This document shows, piece by piece, positions 10,885 to 23,767 of a DNA stretch of 64,000 bases. The notes under the pieces are model-generated. The model worked only from the letters and a program-made list of their open reading frames with translations, ran no database searches and was not told where the DNA came from. Positions within the stretch are counted from its first letter, which is position 1; each line of letters starts with the position of its first letter. The stretch spans positions 434,001 to 498,000 of the forward strand of contig JAUHXH010000001.1 of assembly GCA_030427085.1 (NCBI GenBank). Direction: 5' to 3'. A program made the position numbers and the translations under genes. The DNA comes from Gammaproteobacteria bacterium (lineage in GTDB: Bacteria > Pseudomonadota > Gammaproteobacteria > Pseudomonadales > Halieaceae).

Positions 10885-11360
10885 TGCGCGCTGCCCTGAT
10901 TGCAGGCCTGATCGCTCTGTTGTTGAGTGTTTCCGCTGCCGCGGTGATCGAAACCTACCAGTTCGATACACCGGAGCAGGAAGCACGCTACCATCAGTTG
11001 GCGGCGGAATTACGCTGCCCCAAGTGCCAGAACCAGAATATCGCGGACTCCAACGCGCCGATTGCACAGGACCTGCGCGAGCAGTTGCATCGTCAACTTC
11101 AGCGCGGTGCCAGTGACGACGAGATCAAGGATTTTATGGTCGCTCGGTACGGAGAGTTCGTGTTGTACCGTCCGCGTTTCGGCGGCGATACCTTACTGCT
11201 GTGGCTGGCGCCAGCCGTTTTGCTGTTGCTGGCCTTGATCGTGCTGTGGCGCGTGGTGATCAGCCAACGCAATGCTGACAATCGTGCTGACAGCGGACTC
11301 AGTGAAGAAGAGCAGGCTCGCCTCGATGCCCTGGTGGCCGAAGAGGAGCGCAGCGCTTGA
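10884..11360 (+). CDS. ccmH: Cytochrome c maturation protein CcmH
   Basis: CcmH is a periplasmic, membrane-anchored reductant of apocytochrome c. The 158-residue protein has a signal peptide (MRAALIAGLIALLLSVSAAA), the redox motif LRCPKCQNQNIADS, a three-helix domain and one TM helix (about 105-125). This is the short CcmH/CcmL form; the TPR part found fused in E. coli CcmH is the separate gene ccmI that follows. Confidence 0.94.
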   Translation: MRAALIAGLIALLLSVSAAAVIETYQFDTPEQEARYHQLAAELRCPKCQNQNIADSNAPIAQDLREQLHRQLQRGASDDEIKDFMVARYGEFVLYRPRFGGDTLLLWLAPAVLLLLALIVLWRVVISQRNADNRADSGLSEEEQARLDALVAEEERSA

Positions 11361-12583
11361 CCCCATTGATCCTGGCCGGAGCCGGCTTATTTGTTCTTCT
11401 GGCCATGGTGGTGCTGTTCCCGGGTCGCGGTCAGCGCCCCGTCGATGAAAGTGCCCGCGATGAAGCTCGGCGCTGGTTGAAGCAACGGCAGGGCGAACTG
11501 GAAGGCGATGCCGAGCTGGTGGAAGCCCTCGAGCGGGACGCCCAATTGCGTGTACTGGAGGATGTTGCCCCCACCGCAAGCGCCGATGCGCCCGAAGCAA
11601 GCTCTGCCGGCAGATTTTCACCCGCCTGGGTACTGCTGCCTGCCGTGCTGCTGGCCTTGGGGCTCTACTGGCAGCTGGGTTCCGCTACTGACGTGGTGCT
11701 GGCGCGGGAGCTGGCCGATCTTGGCGGCACTAACAATCCTGACGCAGCGCAAACCCTGATCGCAAAAGTCGAGGCTCGAGCCGCAGCGCGTCCCGACAAT
11801 CTCTACTATCAGGCCCTTTTGGGGCGTTATTACATGGGGCAGGAAGACTACGCCCGCGCCGCCGCGCTGTATGACCGTCTCGCAGAGGCGTCTCCCGGCG
11901 ACCCGCATGCGCAGGCTTTTGCTGCCCAGGCCAGCTTTTTACAAGCCGGCCGCGTGCTGTCCCCGCAGGCACAGGTGCGCGCCGAACGCGCCCTGTCATT
12001 GGACCCCAATCAGCGCACGGCACTGGGATTGTTGGGGATGGCGGCCTTTGAACAGCAGCAGTACCGCGCCGCGATTCAGTACTGGGAGCGCTTGCGGGCC
12101 ACCGAACAGCCGGGCTCCGAAGCCGCCAACATGATTGCCGGTGTGATCAGTGCTGCGCAGCAGCGACTGGAAGAATCAGGCGCAGCCTTGCCGGACGAAG
12201 GGCAGGGTTCCGCCGGTGCTCCGACTGCGGATGGCATGGTGCGCATCGCCCTGAGCTTGCCCCAGGGCATGGAAGTGGACCCGAATGCCTCAGTGTTCGT
12301 GCTGGCACGCGGTGCCGATGCCGCCTCCCGGATGCCTATCGCCGTGCAGCGCCTGCGCGCGGCGGACCTGCCTCAGACCCTTTCCCTGAGTGATGCCAAC
12401 TCCATGGCAGGACAGTTGTTATCTACTGCCGGTGAAGTACTGGTGGTTGCCCAGCTTTCCCCAAGCGGTCAACCCGGCGCGGGCAATGCCAGCCATCTGG
12501 CGCAACTCGGACCCCTTGTTCCGGGCGACACCGAAACGGTTCACAGCCTCGTTTTACAGCCCAATCCCGACTTCAATCCCTGA
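11357..12583 (+). CDS. ccmI: Cytochrome c maturation protein CcmI
   Basis: CcmI is an apocytochrome c chaperone. The 408-residue protein has two TM helices (about 1-18 and 92-112), a short cytoplasmic loop with acidic character, and periplasmic TPR repeats (about 150-270) followed by a C-terminal domain. The start codon is TTG 11357, overlapping the ccmH stop (TTGA). It ends the ccm operon. A 158-base gap follows before smc, with no clear hairpin terminator. Confidence 0.9.
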   Translation: MTPLILAGAGLFVLLAMVVLFPGRGQRPVDESARDEARRWLKQRQGELEGDAELVEALERDAQLRVLEDVAPTASADAPEASSAGRFSPAWVLLPAVLLALGLYWQLGSATDVVLARELADLGGTNNPDAAQTLIAKVEARAAARPDNLYYQALLGRYYMGQEDYARAAALYDRLAEASPGDPHAQAFAAQASFLQAGRVLSPQAQVRAERALSLDPNQRTALGLLGMAAFEQQQYRAAIQYWERLRATEQPGSEAANMIAGVISAAQQRLEESGAALPDEGQGSAGAPTADGMVRIALSLPQGMEVDPNASVFVLARGADAASRMPIAVQRLRAADLPQTLSLSDANSMAGQLLSTAGEVLVVAQLSPSGQPGAGNASHLAQLGPLVPGDTETVHSLVLQPNPDFNP

Positions 12584-12702
12584 GTCTGGTAATTCTTTTT
12601 ACTGCAGGCATGGTGTAGCCGTGGCATCTTGGATACACTACATCTTGTGCCTCGAGGGGGCGTAAAAAATCCCGTTAAGTGCTGATAATCGTGCAAAAAG
12701 CG

Positions 12703-12708
12703 TATAAA
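12703..12708 (+). promoter_or_regulatory. Possible -10 element for smc
   Basis: TATAAA lies 34 bases before the smc ATG in an AT-rich patch of the 158-base gap after ccmI. The matching -35 is poor (TGCTGA at 17 bp), so only the hexamer and its position support this call. Confidence 0.25.
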
Positions 12709-12741
12709 AATCAGTATGTTAAGACTAGAAGCTAAAGCGAT

Positions 12742-15700
12742 ATGCGACTAAAGTCCATCAAACTGGCGGGGTTCAAGTCCTTCGTCGACCCCACCACGGT
12801 TTCCTTCCCCAGCAATATGTGCGCGGTCGTCGGCCCCAATGGCTGTGGTAAATCCAATGTGATCGACGCTGTGCGTTGGGTGATGGGTGAGAGCTCCGCC
12901 AAGAACTTGCGCGGCGAATCCATGACCGACGTGATCTTCAACGGCTCGGTCAACCGCCAACCCGTAGGGCAGGCCTCCATCGAACTGGTATTCGACAACA
13001 GCGACGCCACCGTCACCGGCGAGTACGCCGGCTACGCCGAAATCTCCATCAAGCGCCTGGTCACCCGCGAGGGACAGTCGGAGTATTTCCTCAACGGCAC
13101 CAAGTGTCGCCGCCGCGACATCACCGACATTTTCCTCGGCACCGGCCTCGGTCCGCGCTCCTACGCGATTATCGAACAGGGCATGATCTCGCGTCTGATC
13201 GAATCGAAGCCCGAAGAGCTGCGCGTGTTTATCGAAGAAGCAGCCGGTATCTCCAAGTACAAGGAGCGCCGCCGGGAAACCGAAAACCGCATGCGCCGCA
13301 CCCTGGAAAACCTGGAGCGCCTCACCGACCTGCGCGACGAGTTGGGCCGCCAGCTCCAGCACCTGCAGCGCCAGGCTGCCGCAGCAGAGAAGTACAGCGA
13401 ATTCAAGAACGAAGAGCGCCACCTGAAAGCCCAGTTGCTGGCCTTGCAGTGGCAGCAACTGGACGAGCAGGTAAGCACCTGCGGACAGGCCATTGCCGAG
13501 CTGGAAGTAAAGCTCGAATCGGTCTATGCCGACCATCAACAGATTGACACCGCCATCGAGCAGCAGCGTCTGGAGCACACCGACGCCAACGACGCCTTCA
13601 ACAAGGTACAGGCCACTTACTACTCCCTCGGCTCCGAGGTCGCGCGCATCGAGCAGACCATCAAGCACCAGCAGGAGCGTGGCAAGCAGCTCGACGAAGA
13701 CCTTCAACAAACCCGCGAAGCCCATCGCCAGGCCACTGAACACCTGGAACAGGATCAGCTCAAGCAGGTTGGCTGGGAAGAAGAACTGACCAGCCTCAGT
13801 CCGGAACTGGACATGCTGCAGCAGGTGGAGGAGGGTTCCGCCGAGGCGCTGTTACAAGCCGAAGAAGCCATGCAGTCCTGGCAGCAGCGCTGGGACGAAT
13901 TCAACCAGCATGCCGCCGAGCCCCGCCAGCAGGCGGAAGTACAACAATCCCGCATCCAGCATCTGGAACAGGCCCTGCAGCGCATCAATCAGCGCAGCAA
14001 TCAGCTACAGCAGGAGCGTGAAGGCCTGAGCGCCGGCCCTGAAGACGTGGAAGCCCAGGCGCTGGCTGAGCAACTGGCCGAGTTGGAAATGGCCATGGGC
14101 GAGCACGAACAGGGTGCTGAGTCCCTGCAGGCCGCGGTCAACGAAACGCGGGAGCAAAACACCGCGCTGGCCGCTGAGCAGGATGCCGCGCGCTCGCAGC
14201 TACAACAGATGCGTGGGCGCCACGCTTCGCTGGAAGCCTTGCAACAGGCTGCTCGCGACGATGGTAGCCGCGAGTTGGGTCAATGGCTGGAGCAGAACAA
14301 CTTGCACCAGCGTCCACGACTGTTGGAAAACCTGCAGGTGGATAACGCCTGGCAGGTGGCGGTGGAAACCGTGCTCGGCGATTACCTGCAAGCGGTCTGT
14401 GTCGACAACTGCGGCACGCTCGGGGATATGCTGGGCAGTCTGGAGCAGGGCAAACTGCTGCTGGTCGATAACAACGGCCAGCCCACCACCGCTGCGGCGG
14501 ACGCACTAGCCGCTAAAGTCAGTGGCAGTTCGGCCGCCAGCGATCTGTTGGCGGGTGTATATGCCGCCGATGATCTCGCCAGCGCCATGAGCCGGCGGGC
14601 TAGTCTGGCGGAGGGCGAATCCGTCATCACCCGTGATGGGATCTGGCTAGGTCGCAACTGGCTGCGTGTGGCGCGGCTGGGCGACAGCGCTGGCGGCGTG
14701 ATCGCGCGCCAGCAGGAACTGGAAGAACTTACCGCGCAACTGGAGCAGGCGGAAGCAGACGCCGCGCGACTGGAAGAGACGCTGGCTGAAAGCCGGGAGC
14801 AGCTTAAGTCACTGGAATCACGCCGGCAGGACAGCCAGCGCGAGTTGCAGGCGGTCACCCGACAGCACGGCGAACTGAGCGCTAAACTGTCGGCGCAACG
14901 CGCCCGCATCGAGCAGATCAGCGCCCGTCGTGAGCGCCTCGACAGCGACATTACAGAATCCCGTGAGCAATATGCTCAGGAGCAGGAAGCACTCGCGGAA
15001 GCGCGTCAATTGCTGGCTGAAGCTATCGAGCGGATGGAAGGCGATTCCCAGCAGCGCGAGCAATTGCTGTCCGAACGCGACGAGGTTCGCAATACTCTCG
15101 ACAACGCGCGTCAGCGCGCCCGGCACGACAAGGACGCTGCCCATCAGGTGGCCATGCGTCACCAGTCCTTGCAAACCCAGTTGCAGTCCATGGCCGAGTC
15201 CATCAATCGCACACGCTCACAGGTGGAAACCCTGCAGGAGCGTCGGCAAAATCTGGAACAAACGCTGGCGACCAATGACCAGCCCCTGGACGGTTTGCAG
15301 GAAGAGCTGGAAGTACAACTAGAGAAGCGCCTGGAAGCGGAAGGCGAATTGACCACCGCGCGCCAACAGGTGTCGGAGCTGGAGCATCGCCTGCGCGAGT
15401 CGGAAACTCGCCGCGCCGGTGTCGAGCAGCGCGCCCAGGGCGTGCGCACGGAGCTGGAACAACAGCGCCTGAAAAACCAGACCCTGTCAGTCCAGCGGGA
15501 AGGTATTGATCGCCAACTCGAAGAAAGCGATCACCAGCGCGACGCCGTACTGGCGGACATGCCAGAAGGTGCGAACACCCAGGAATGGCAGCAGGCACTG
15601 GAAAAAGTCGGCAATCGCATTGCGCGTCTCGGCCCGATAAACCTGGCGGCCATCGACGAGTACAACCTGCAGTCAGAGCGCAAAAATTATCTGGATGCCC

Positions 15701-16242
15701 AGAACGTGGATCTGGAAACCGCGTTGGAAACGCTGGAATCTGCCATCCGCAAAATCGACAAGGAAACGCGCAATCGCTTCCGCGAGACCTTCGATCGGGT
15801 CAACAGCGGCCTGCAGGAACTGTTCCCGCGCGTATTTGGCGGTGGCAGTGCCTATCTGGAAATGACCGGCGACGACCTGCTGGACACCGGTATCTCCATC
15901 ATGGCGCGCCCGCCGGGTAAAAAGAACTCCACTATCCACTTGCTGTCAGGGGGTGAAAAAGCCCTGACCGCTATCGCGCTGGTATTTTCTATTTTCCAAC
16001 TGAACCCGGCGCCGTTCTGTATGCTGGACGAGGTGGATGCGCCGCTGGATGATGCCAACGTGGGTCGCTACGCCCGCATGGTGAAAGAGATGTCCGACAA
16101 GGTGCAATTTATCTACATCACCCATAACAAAATTTCCATGGAGCTGGCCGACCAGTTGATGGGGGTCACCATGCACGAACCGGGTGTGTCGCGCCTGGTA
16201 ACGGTCGACGTGGAGGAAGCGGCGGAACTGGCAGCCCTGTAG
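12742..16242 (+). CDS. smc: Chromosome segregation protein SMC
   Basis: SMC is the condensin ATPase that organises and segregates the chromosome. The 1166-residue protein has an N-terminal ABC half with Walker A GPNGCGKS (31-38), long coiled-coil arms flanking a hinge (about 510-660), and a C-terminal ABC half with signature LLSGGEKALTA (about 1067) and Walker B MLDEVDAPLDD (from residue 1094). It is a true SMC rather than MukB. The kleisin genes scpAB are not in the window. The following genes zipA and ligA reproduce the order seen in Pseudomonas. Confidence 0.97.
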   Translation: MRLKSIKLAGFKSFVDPTTVSFPSNMCAVVGPNGCGKSNVIDAVRWVMGESSAKNLRGESMTDVIFNGSVNRQPVGQASIELVFDNSDATVTGEYAGYAEISIKRLVTREGQSEYFLNGTKCRRRDITDIFLGTGLGPRSYAIIEQGMISRLIESKPEELRVFIEEAAGISKYKERRRETENRMRRTLENLERLTDLRDELGRQLQHLQRQAAAAEKYSEFKNEERHLKAQLLALQWQQLDEQVSTCGQAIAELEVKLESVYADHQQIDTAIEQQRLEHTDANDAFNKVQATYYSLGSEVARIEQTIKHQQERGKQLDEDLQQTREAHRQATEHLEQDQLKQVGWEEELTSLSPELDMLQQVEEGSAEALLQAEEAMQSWQQRWDEFNQHAAEPRQQAEVQQSRIQHLEQALQRINQRSNQLQQEREGLSAGPEDVEAQALAEQLAELEMAMGEHEQGAESLQAAVNETREQNTALAAEQDAARSQLQQMRGRHASLEALQQAARDDGSRELGQWLEQNNLHQRPRLLENLQVDNAWQVAVETVLGDYLQAVCVDNCGTLGDMLGSLEQGKLLLVDNNGQPTTAAADALAAKVSGSSAASDLLAGVYAADDLASAMSRRASLAEGESVITRDGIWLGRNWLRVARLGDSAGGVIARQQELEELTAQLEQAEADAARLEETLAESREQLKSLESRRQDSQRELQAVTRQHGELSAKLSAQRARIEQISARRERLDSDITESREQYAQEQEALAEARQLLAEAIERMEGDSQQREQLLSERDEVRNTLDNARQRARHDKDAAHQVAMRHQSLQTQLQSMAESINRTRSQVETLQERRQNLEQTLATNDQPLDGLQEELEVQLEKRLEAEGELTTARQQVSELEHRLRESETRRAGVEQRAQGVRTELEQQRLKNQTLSVQREGIDRQLEESDHQRDAVLADMPEGANTQEWQQALEKVGNRIARLGPINLAAIDEYNLQSERKNYLDAQNVDLETALETLESAIRKIDKETRNRFRETFDRVNSGLQELFPRVFGGGSAYLEMTGDDLLDTGISIMARPPGKKNSTIHLLSGGEKALTAIALVFSIFQLNPAPFCMLDEVDAPLDDANVGRYARMVKEMSDKVQFIYITHNKISMELADQLMGVTMHEPGVSRLVTVDVEEAAELAAL

Positions 16243-16318
16243 GGTGGTCCAGAGTTAATAGCATTCAAGAGTCAAACGGGATCGAAACGGGACAGCGAGC
16301 GCGGGTGGCACAGGTAGT

Positions 16319-19346
<3,028 letters not shown>

Positions 19347-19949
19347 ATGCGTTATCTGCTTTTGCCCCTAGTTCTCATGCTCGCTGCCTGCAGCACGTCG
19401 CCACCGTCCAACGTCAACGATATTTGCGCCATTTTTGAAGAGAAAGACGGCTGGTATCACGATGCCGCCGATGCGCGTAAGGAGTGGGGTGGCACCATTC
19501 CGATCATGATGGCGATCATCCACCAGGAATCGCGTTTTGTGGACAAGGCACGGCCGCCACGAAAGAAAATTCTCGGCTTTATTCCCGGCCCTCGACCGGC
19601 CTCAGCCTACGGCTATACCCAGGCCATTGACGAGACCTGGGAGACCTACGAAAGAAACGCCGGACGCTACGGCGCTGACCGCGATGACTTCGGTGATTCC
19701 ATCGATTTTGTCGGCTGGTACAACGATCAATCCTATCGGCGTAGTGGCATTGCCAAAACCGACGCATACCGGCTCTACCTGGCCTATCACGAAGGGCACG
19801 GTGGCTATAACCGGGGTAGTTATCGCAATAAAAAATGGCTGCGCGACGTGGCCCAGAAAGTATCACGTAAGGCGAGTACTTATCAGTCGCAACTTGCAGG
19901 TTGCGAAGCAGAATTAAAGAAACGCAAAAAGTTTTTGTGGATTTTCTGA
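19347..19949 (+). CDS. Lipoprotein with lytic-transglycosylase (SLT-like) fold
   Basis: This 200-residue protein is a predicted outer-membrane lipoprotein: the signal ends in lipobox LAAC with the lipidated C15, followed by serine and not aspartate. The mature part resembles a lysozyme-like transglycosylase domain, with a candidate catalytic glutamate E61 in IIHQESRF, then AYGYTQAIDETW and YLAYHEGHGGYNRG, which match the conserved SLT blocks. The C-terminus is lysine-rich (KKRKKFLWIF). It follows ligA without a gap. A role in peptidoglycan trimming is inferred from the fold; no specific family name is recognised. Confidence 0.75.
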   Translation: MRYLLLPLVLMLAACSTSPPSNVNDICAIFEEKDGWYHDAADARKEWGGTIPIMMAIIHQESRFVDKARPPRKKILGFIPGPRPASAYGYTQAIDETWETYERNAGRYGADRDDFGDSIDFVGWYNDQSYRRSGIAKTDAYRLYLAYHEGHGGYNRGSYRNKKWLRDVAQKVSRKASTYQSQLAGCEAELKKRKKFLWIF

Positions 19950-20123
19950 TACAGCGCCCGGCGAAGCAGTTCAACATGCTCGACCGCGCCAGCAGGGTGT
20001 GATCGGCCGCAATTATTTCCGCTATCACACTGGGTTAGCGTAAATTGCTTGTGGCACAATGCAGTGTAAAGTTCTTGCAGTGCCCGGGCAGTAAGAGCGC
20101 GGGCCAGCCAGTGGAGCGCCGCA

Positions 20124-21908
20124 GTGAAACCGACCGATACGTCGAACCCTGAGTACTTCCACAAGGTAGTGGATTGTCAGTACGCCTGTCCTGCACATAC
20201 CCCGGTTCCAGAATATATCCGATTGATCGCAGCGGGGCGTTATACCGACGCCTACATGATCAACTGGGTGTCCAATGTGTTTCCCGGCGTTCTGGGTCGC
20301 ACTTGCGACCGGCCCTGTGAACCGGCATGCCGTCGCGGGCGCCTCGGCGGCGACGAAGAGCCCGTTGCAATCTGCCGTTTGAAGCGGGTTGCGGCGGATA
20401 ATAAAACTGGCGATGACTTTCGCGCCCGCCTCCCCAAAATCCCCAAAAAGAAAAACGGCAAACGCATCGCCCTGATCGGCGCAGGCCCGGCGTCACTCAC
20501 CGTGGCACGGGATTTAATGCCGCTTGGCTACAGCATCGATATTTACGATAACCAGTTTGCCGGCGGCGGCATGATGCGTAGCCAGATTCCCTCATTCCGT
20601 TTGCCTATCGAAGTGCTCGACGAGGAGGTGGATTACATTCTCGACACTGGCGTGGTCACCCATTTCGATACTGAAGTGACCAGTCTGCAGTCCATTCTCG
20701 ACAAGGACTATGACGCGGTCTTCGTCGGTACGGGGGCGCCGCGCGGGCGCGACCTGAATATCCCCGGCCGGGGAGAGGGTGCCGACAATATCCATATCGG
20801 CATCGAGTGGTTGGCAAGTGTGGCCTTCGAACATCGCCACCAGGTGGGTAAGCGCGTGTTGGTACTCGGTGGTGGCAATACGGCAATGGACTGTTGCCGC
20901 ACCTCGCGTCGCCTCGGTGGTGACGAAGTGCGGGTGGTTGTGCGCAGCCCCTTCGCCGACATGAAGGCGTCACCCTGGGAAAAAGAAGATGCGATGCACG
21001 AAGACATTCCCATTTTCGATAATCACACGCCGAAGGAGTTTGTCATTGAAGGGGGCAAACTCGCCGGGATGGTGTTTGAGAAAGTCGAAGCTGAGTACGA
21101 TGAGAATGGTAAGCGTAGTCTTGTACCCACGGGTGAAGATCCGGTCTTTATGCCGGCGGATGATGTGCTCATCGCTATCGGGCAGGAAAATTCTTTCCCG
21201 TGGATAGAGCGTGACGCCGGCGTGGAGTTCGATCAGTGGGACATGCCGGTGGTGGATAAAGACACCTTCCAGTCCACCAACCCGAAAGTGTTTTTTGGCG
21301 GTGACGCCGCCTTTGGTCCGGAGAACGTGATTACGGCCGTGGCTCATGGTCATCAGGCCGCGGTGAGTATCCACCTCATGTGTGGTGGTAAGGACGTGGC
21401 CGAGCGCCCCGCGCCATTTACTAACCTGATGAGCCAGAAGATGGGCGTGCACGAATGGTCCTACGACAATCAGGTGGAAGACGACCCGCGCTACGTAGTG
21501 CCGCTGGCCGACAAAAGTAAGGCGCTGGCTGATCGTAAACTGGAAGTGGAATTGGGCTTCGATAAATCCACAGGATTTGCGGAGGCCGAGCGCTGCCTTA
21601 ATTGCGACGTACAGACTGTGTTCACGGAAGCGCGCTGTATCGAGTGTGATGCCTGCGTGGATATCTGCCCCACAGACTGCATCACCTTCACCGCGCCTGT
21701 AGAGGAGGAGATGCTGCGCACCCGATTGTCGGCACCTGCGGGCAATCTCGCCCAGGATCTGTATGTGTCGGACGTGCTGCCCACAACGCGCGTTCTGGTC
21801 AAGGACGAAAATGTCTGCCTGCACTGCGGCTTGTGCGCCGAGCGCTGCCCGACCACGGCCTGGGACATGCAGAAGTTTCTTTACAACGTCAGCCTGGCGG
21901 GACAATAA
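20124..21908 (+). CDS. GltD-like FAD/4Fe-4S subunit of 2-oxoacid oxidoreductase (KorC/BzdV-like)
   Basis: This 594-residue flavo-iron-sulfur protein probably moves electrons between the KorAB pair and NADP(H). Cysteines C18, C22, C61, C65, C69 and C83 form an N-terminal Fer4_20-type domain. An FAD loop (LIGAGPAS) and a nucleotide site (VLGGGNTAMD) follow in the order of the glutamate synthase small subunit. The C-terminus has two ferredoxin-like cysteine sets, CIECDACVDICP and CLHCGLCAERCP. The start is GTG 20124 after GTGGAGCG. korA begins 2 bases after the stop. Subunit make-up matches, from memory, the 2-oxoglutarate:NADP oxidoreductase of Azoarcus; the physiological direction here is unknown. 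Confidence 0.8.
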   Translation: MKPTDTSNPEYFHKVVDCQYACPAHTPVPEYIRLIAAGRYTDAYMINWVSNVFPGVLGRTCDRPCEPACRRGRLGGDEEPVAICRLKRVAADNKTGDDFRARLPKIPKKKNGKRIALIGAGPASLTVARDLMPLGYSIDIYDNQFAGGGMMRSQIPSFRLPIEVLDEEVDYILDTGVVTHFDTEVTSLQSILDKDYDAVFVGTGAPRGRDLNIPGRGEGADNIHIGIEWLASVAFEHRHQVGKRVLVLGGGNTAMDCCRTSRRLGGDEVRVVVRSPFADMKASPWEKEDAMHEDIPIFDNHTPKEFVIEGGKLAGMVFEKVEAEYDENGKRSLVPTGEDPVFMPADDVLIAIGQENSFPWIERDAGVEFDQWDMPVVDKDTFQSTNPKVFFGGDAAFGPENVITAVAHGHQAAVSIHLMCGGKDVAERPAPFTNLMSQKMGVHEWSYDNQVEDDPRYVVPLADKSKALADRKLEVELGFDKSTGFAEAERCLNCDVQTVFTEARCIECDACVDICPTDCITFTAPVEEEMLRTRLSAPAGNLAQDLYVSDVLPTTRVLVKDENVCLHCGLCAERCPTTAWDMQKFLYNVSLAGQ

Positions 21909-21910
21909 CG

Positions 21911-23767
21911 ATGAAAGCCCTGCAATCCGTTAACGACTTTGTTATCAAGTTCGCCAATGTGAACGGCACTGGCTCGGCCAGTGCCAATAACCTGTTTGCC
22001 AAGGCCCTGTTCCGCATGGGCTTGCCGGTGTCGCCGAAGAATATCTTCCCCTCCAATATTCAGGGCCTGCCCACCTGGTACGAAGTGCGCGTCAGTGAAA
22101 AGGGCTATCTGGGGCGGCGCGGTGGCGTGGATATCATGCTGTCGGTAAACCCCCAGAGCATGGCGCGGGACATTGGTGAAGTGGAGCCCGGCGGCTATTT
22201 CATTTACGACAACACCAAGCCGCTGGACCTGCGCCTGATCCGCAGTGACGTAACCATTATCGGTTTACCGCTGACCCGCCTGTGCAATGAGGAATACCAG
22301 GACCCACGCCAACGGCAACTGTTCAAGAACGTAATTTACGTGGGTGCGCTGGCGGCGCTGCTGGATATTGATTTTGGTGTGCTGACCACATTGGTGGGCG
22401 ATCAATTCAAAGGCAAGGAGAAGTTGATCACGCCCAATATCCACGCGCTTGAAATCGGTCACCACTATGCCCGCGACAACTTTGACTGCCCGCTGGGCAT
22501 TCGCGTCGAAACGCGGGAGCGCAATGGCGACCACATATTGCTCGATGGCAATACGGCGTTGGGGCTGGGAGCGATCTATGGCGGCGCAACTGTCGCTGCC
22601 TGGTATCCCATCACACCCTCCACTTCAGTGGTCGACGCTTTTGACAAATACGCCCGGCGCATGCGAATCGATGCCGGCACCGGCGCGCGGAATTACGCCA
22701 TTGTCCAGGCGGAGGATGAATTGGCAGCCATCGGCATGGTGATCGGTGCCAGCTGGAACGGCGCCCGTGCCTTTACTGCCACCAGCGGCCCGGGTCTGTC
22801 CCTGATGAGCGAGTTCCTCGGGCTGGCCTATTTTGCAGAAATCCCCACGGTACTGTTCGACGTGCAGCGCGCCGGACCTTCCACCGGCATGCCCACCCGC
22901 ACCCAGCAGTCGGACATACTGTCCGCCGCCTATGCGTCCCACGGCGATACCAAACAAGTTCTGTTGTTCCCGTCCACACCCAGGGAGTGCTTTGATTTCG
23001 GTGCGCAGTCCTTTGACCTCGCGGAGCGCCTCCAAACTCCCATCATCCTGATGACAGATCTGGATCTGGGTATGAACGACAACATGTCCCCACCCCTGGA
23101 ATGGGACGACGCGCGCGAGTACGACCGTGGCAAGGTACTCGATGCTGAAGCACTGGATGCCCTTGACCAGTATGGCCGTTACCTCGATGTGGACGGCGAC
23201 GCCATTTGCTATCGCACCTACCCCGGTACCCATCCGGAGAAGGGCGTCTTCTTCACCCGCGGTACCTCTCGTGATGAGTACGCGGTGTATACCGAACGGG
23301 GCGAGGAGTACGAGAAAAACATGCTCAGGCTGATGGCCAAGTGGGAAACCATCAAGGAGCATGTACCGGCACCGGAAATCGTCGAGGCCTCACGACCCAC
23401 CGATATGGCAGTGCTATATTTTGGTACCAGCGAGGCATCGTCCCGCGAAGCGCTCGATTATCTCGCGCAGGAAGGTATTTATCTGGACGCGATGCGGGTT
23501 CGCGCCTTCCCCTTTAACGACACCGTCGAGCAATTTATCCAGCAGCATGAAAAAGTGTTTGTGATTGAACAAAATCGCGATGCCCAATTGCGCACACTGC
23601 TGATGGCGGAGTTTGAGTTCGGGCCGGACAAGCTTAAATCCGTATTGTGCTTTGATGGCTCGCCGATCAGCGCACGCAATATTCGCAAACAGATATTGCA
23701 GCAATTACCCGGCCACAACGTTACCCCCCTGCGCCGCGAGCAGGCGAGTGGAGAGCACGCACGATGA
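21911..23767 (+). CDS. korA: 2-oxoacid:acceptor oxidoreductase, alpha subunit (gamma-alpha fusion)
   Basis: This 618-residue protein combines the gamma (PF01558-type) domain, about residues 15-190 with GTGSASANNLFAKAL, and the alpha pyrimidine-binding domain, from about 215 with YPITPSTSVVDAF and SGPGLSLMSEFLGLA. The C-terminal domain II is present. Such enzymes use TPP and 4Fe-4S clusters to oxidise a 2-oxoacid to its acyl-CoA, or to run the reverse carboxylation. ATG 21911 is chosen over an upstream GTG at 21833 that would overlap the preceding gene by 76 bases. Substrate is not certain; the layout is that of 2-oxoglutarate enzymes. Confidence 0.88.
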   Translation: MKALQSVNDFVIKFANVNGTGSASANNLFAKALFRMGLPVSPKNIFPSNIQGLPTWYEVRVSEKGYLGRRGGVDIMLSVNPQSMARDIGEVEPGGYFIYDNTKPLDLRLIRSDVTIIGLPLTRLCNEEYQDPRQRQLFKNVIYVGALAALLDIDFGVLTTLVGDQFKGKEKLITPNIHALEIGHHYARDNFDCPLGIRVETRERNGDHILLDGNTALGLGAIYGGATVAAWYPITPSTSVVDAFDKYARRMRIDAGTGARNYAIVQAEDELAAIGMVIGASWNGARAFTATSGPGLSLMSEFLGLAYFAEIPTVLFDVQRAGPSTGMPTRTQQSDILSAAYASHGDTKQVLLFPSTPRECFDFGAQSFDLAERLQTPIILMTDLDLGMNDNMSPPLEWDDAREYDRGKVLDAEALDALDQYGRYLDVDGDAICYRTYPGTHPEKGVFFTRGTSRDEYAVYTERGEEYEKNMLRLMAKWETIKEHVPAPEIVEASRPTDMAVLYFGTSEASSREALDYLAQEGIYLDAMRVRAFPFNDTVEQFIQQHEKVFVIEQNRDAQLRTLLMAEFEFGPDKLKSVLCFDGSPISARNIRKQILQQLPGHNVTPLRREQASGEHAR

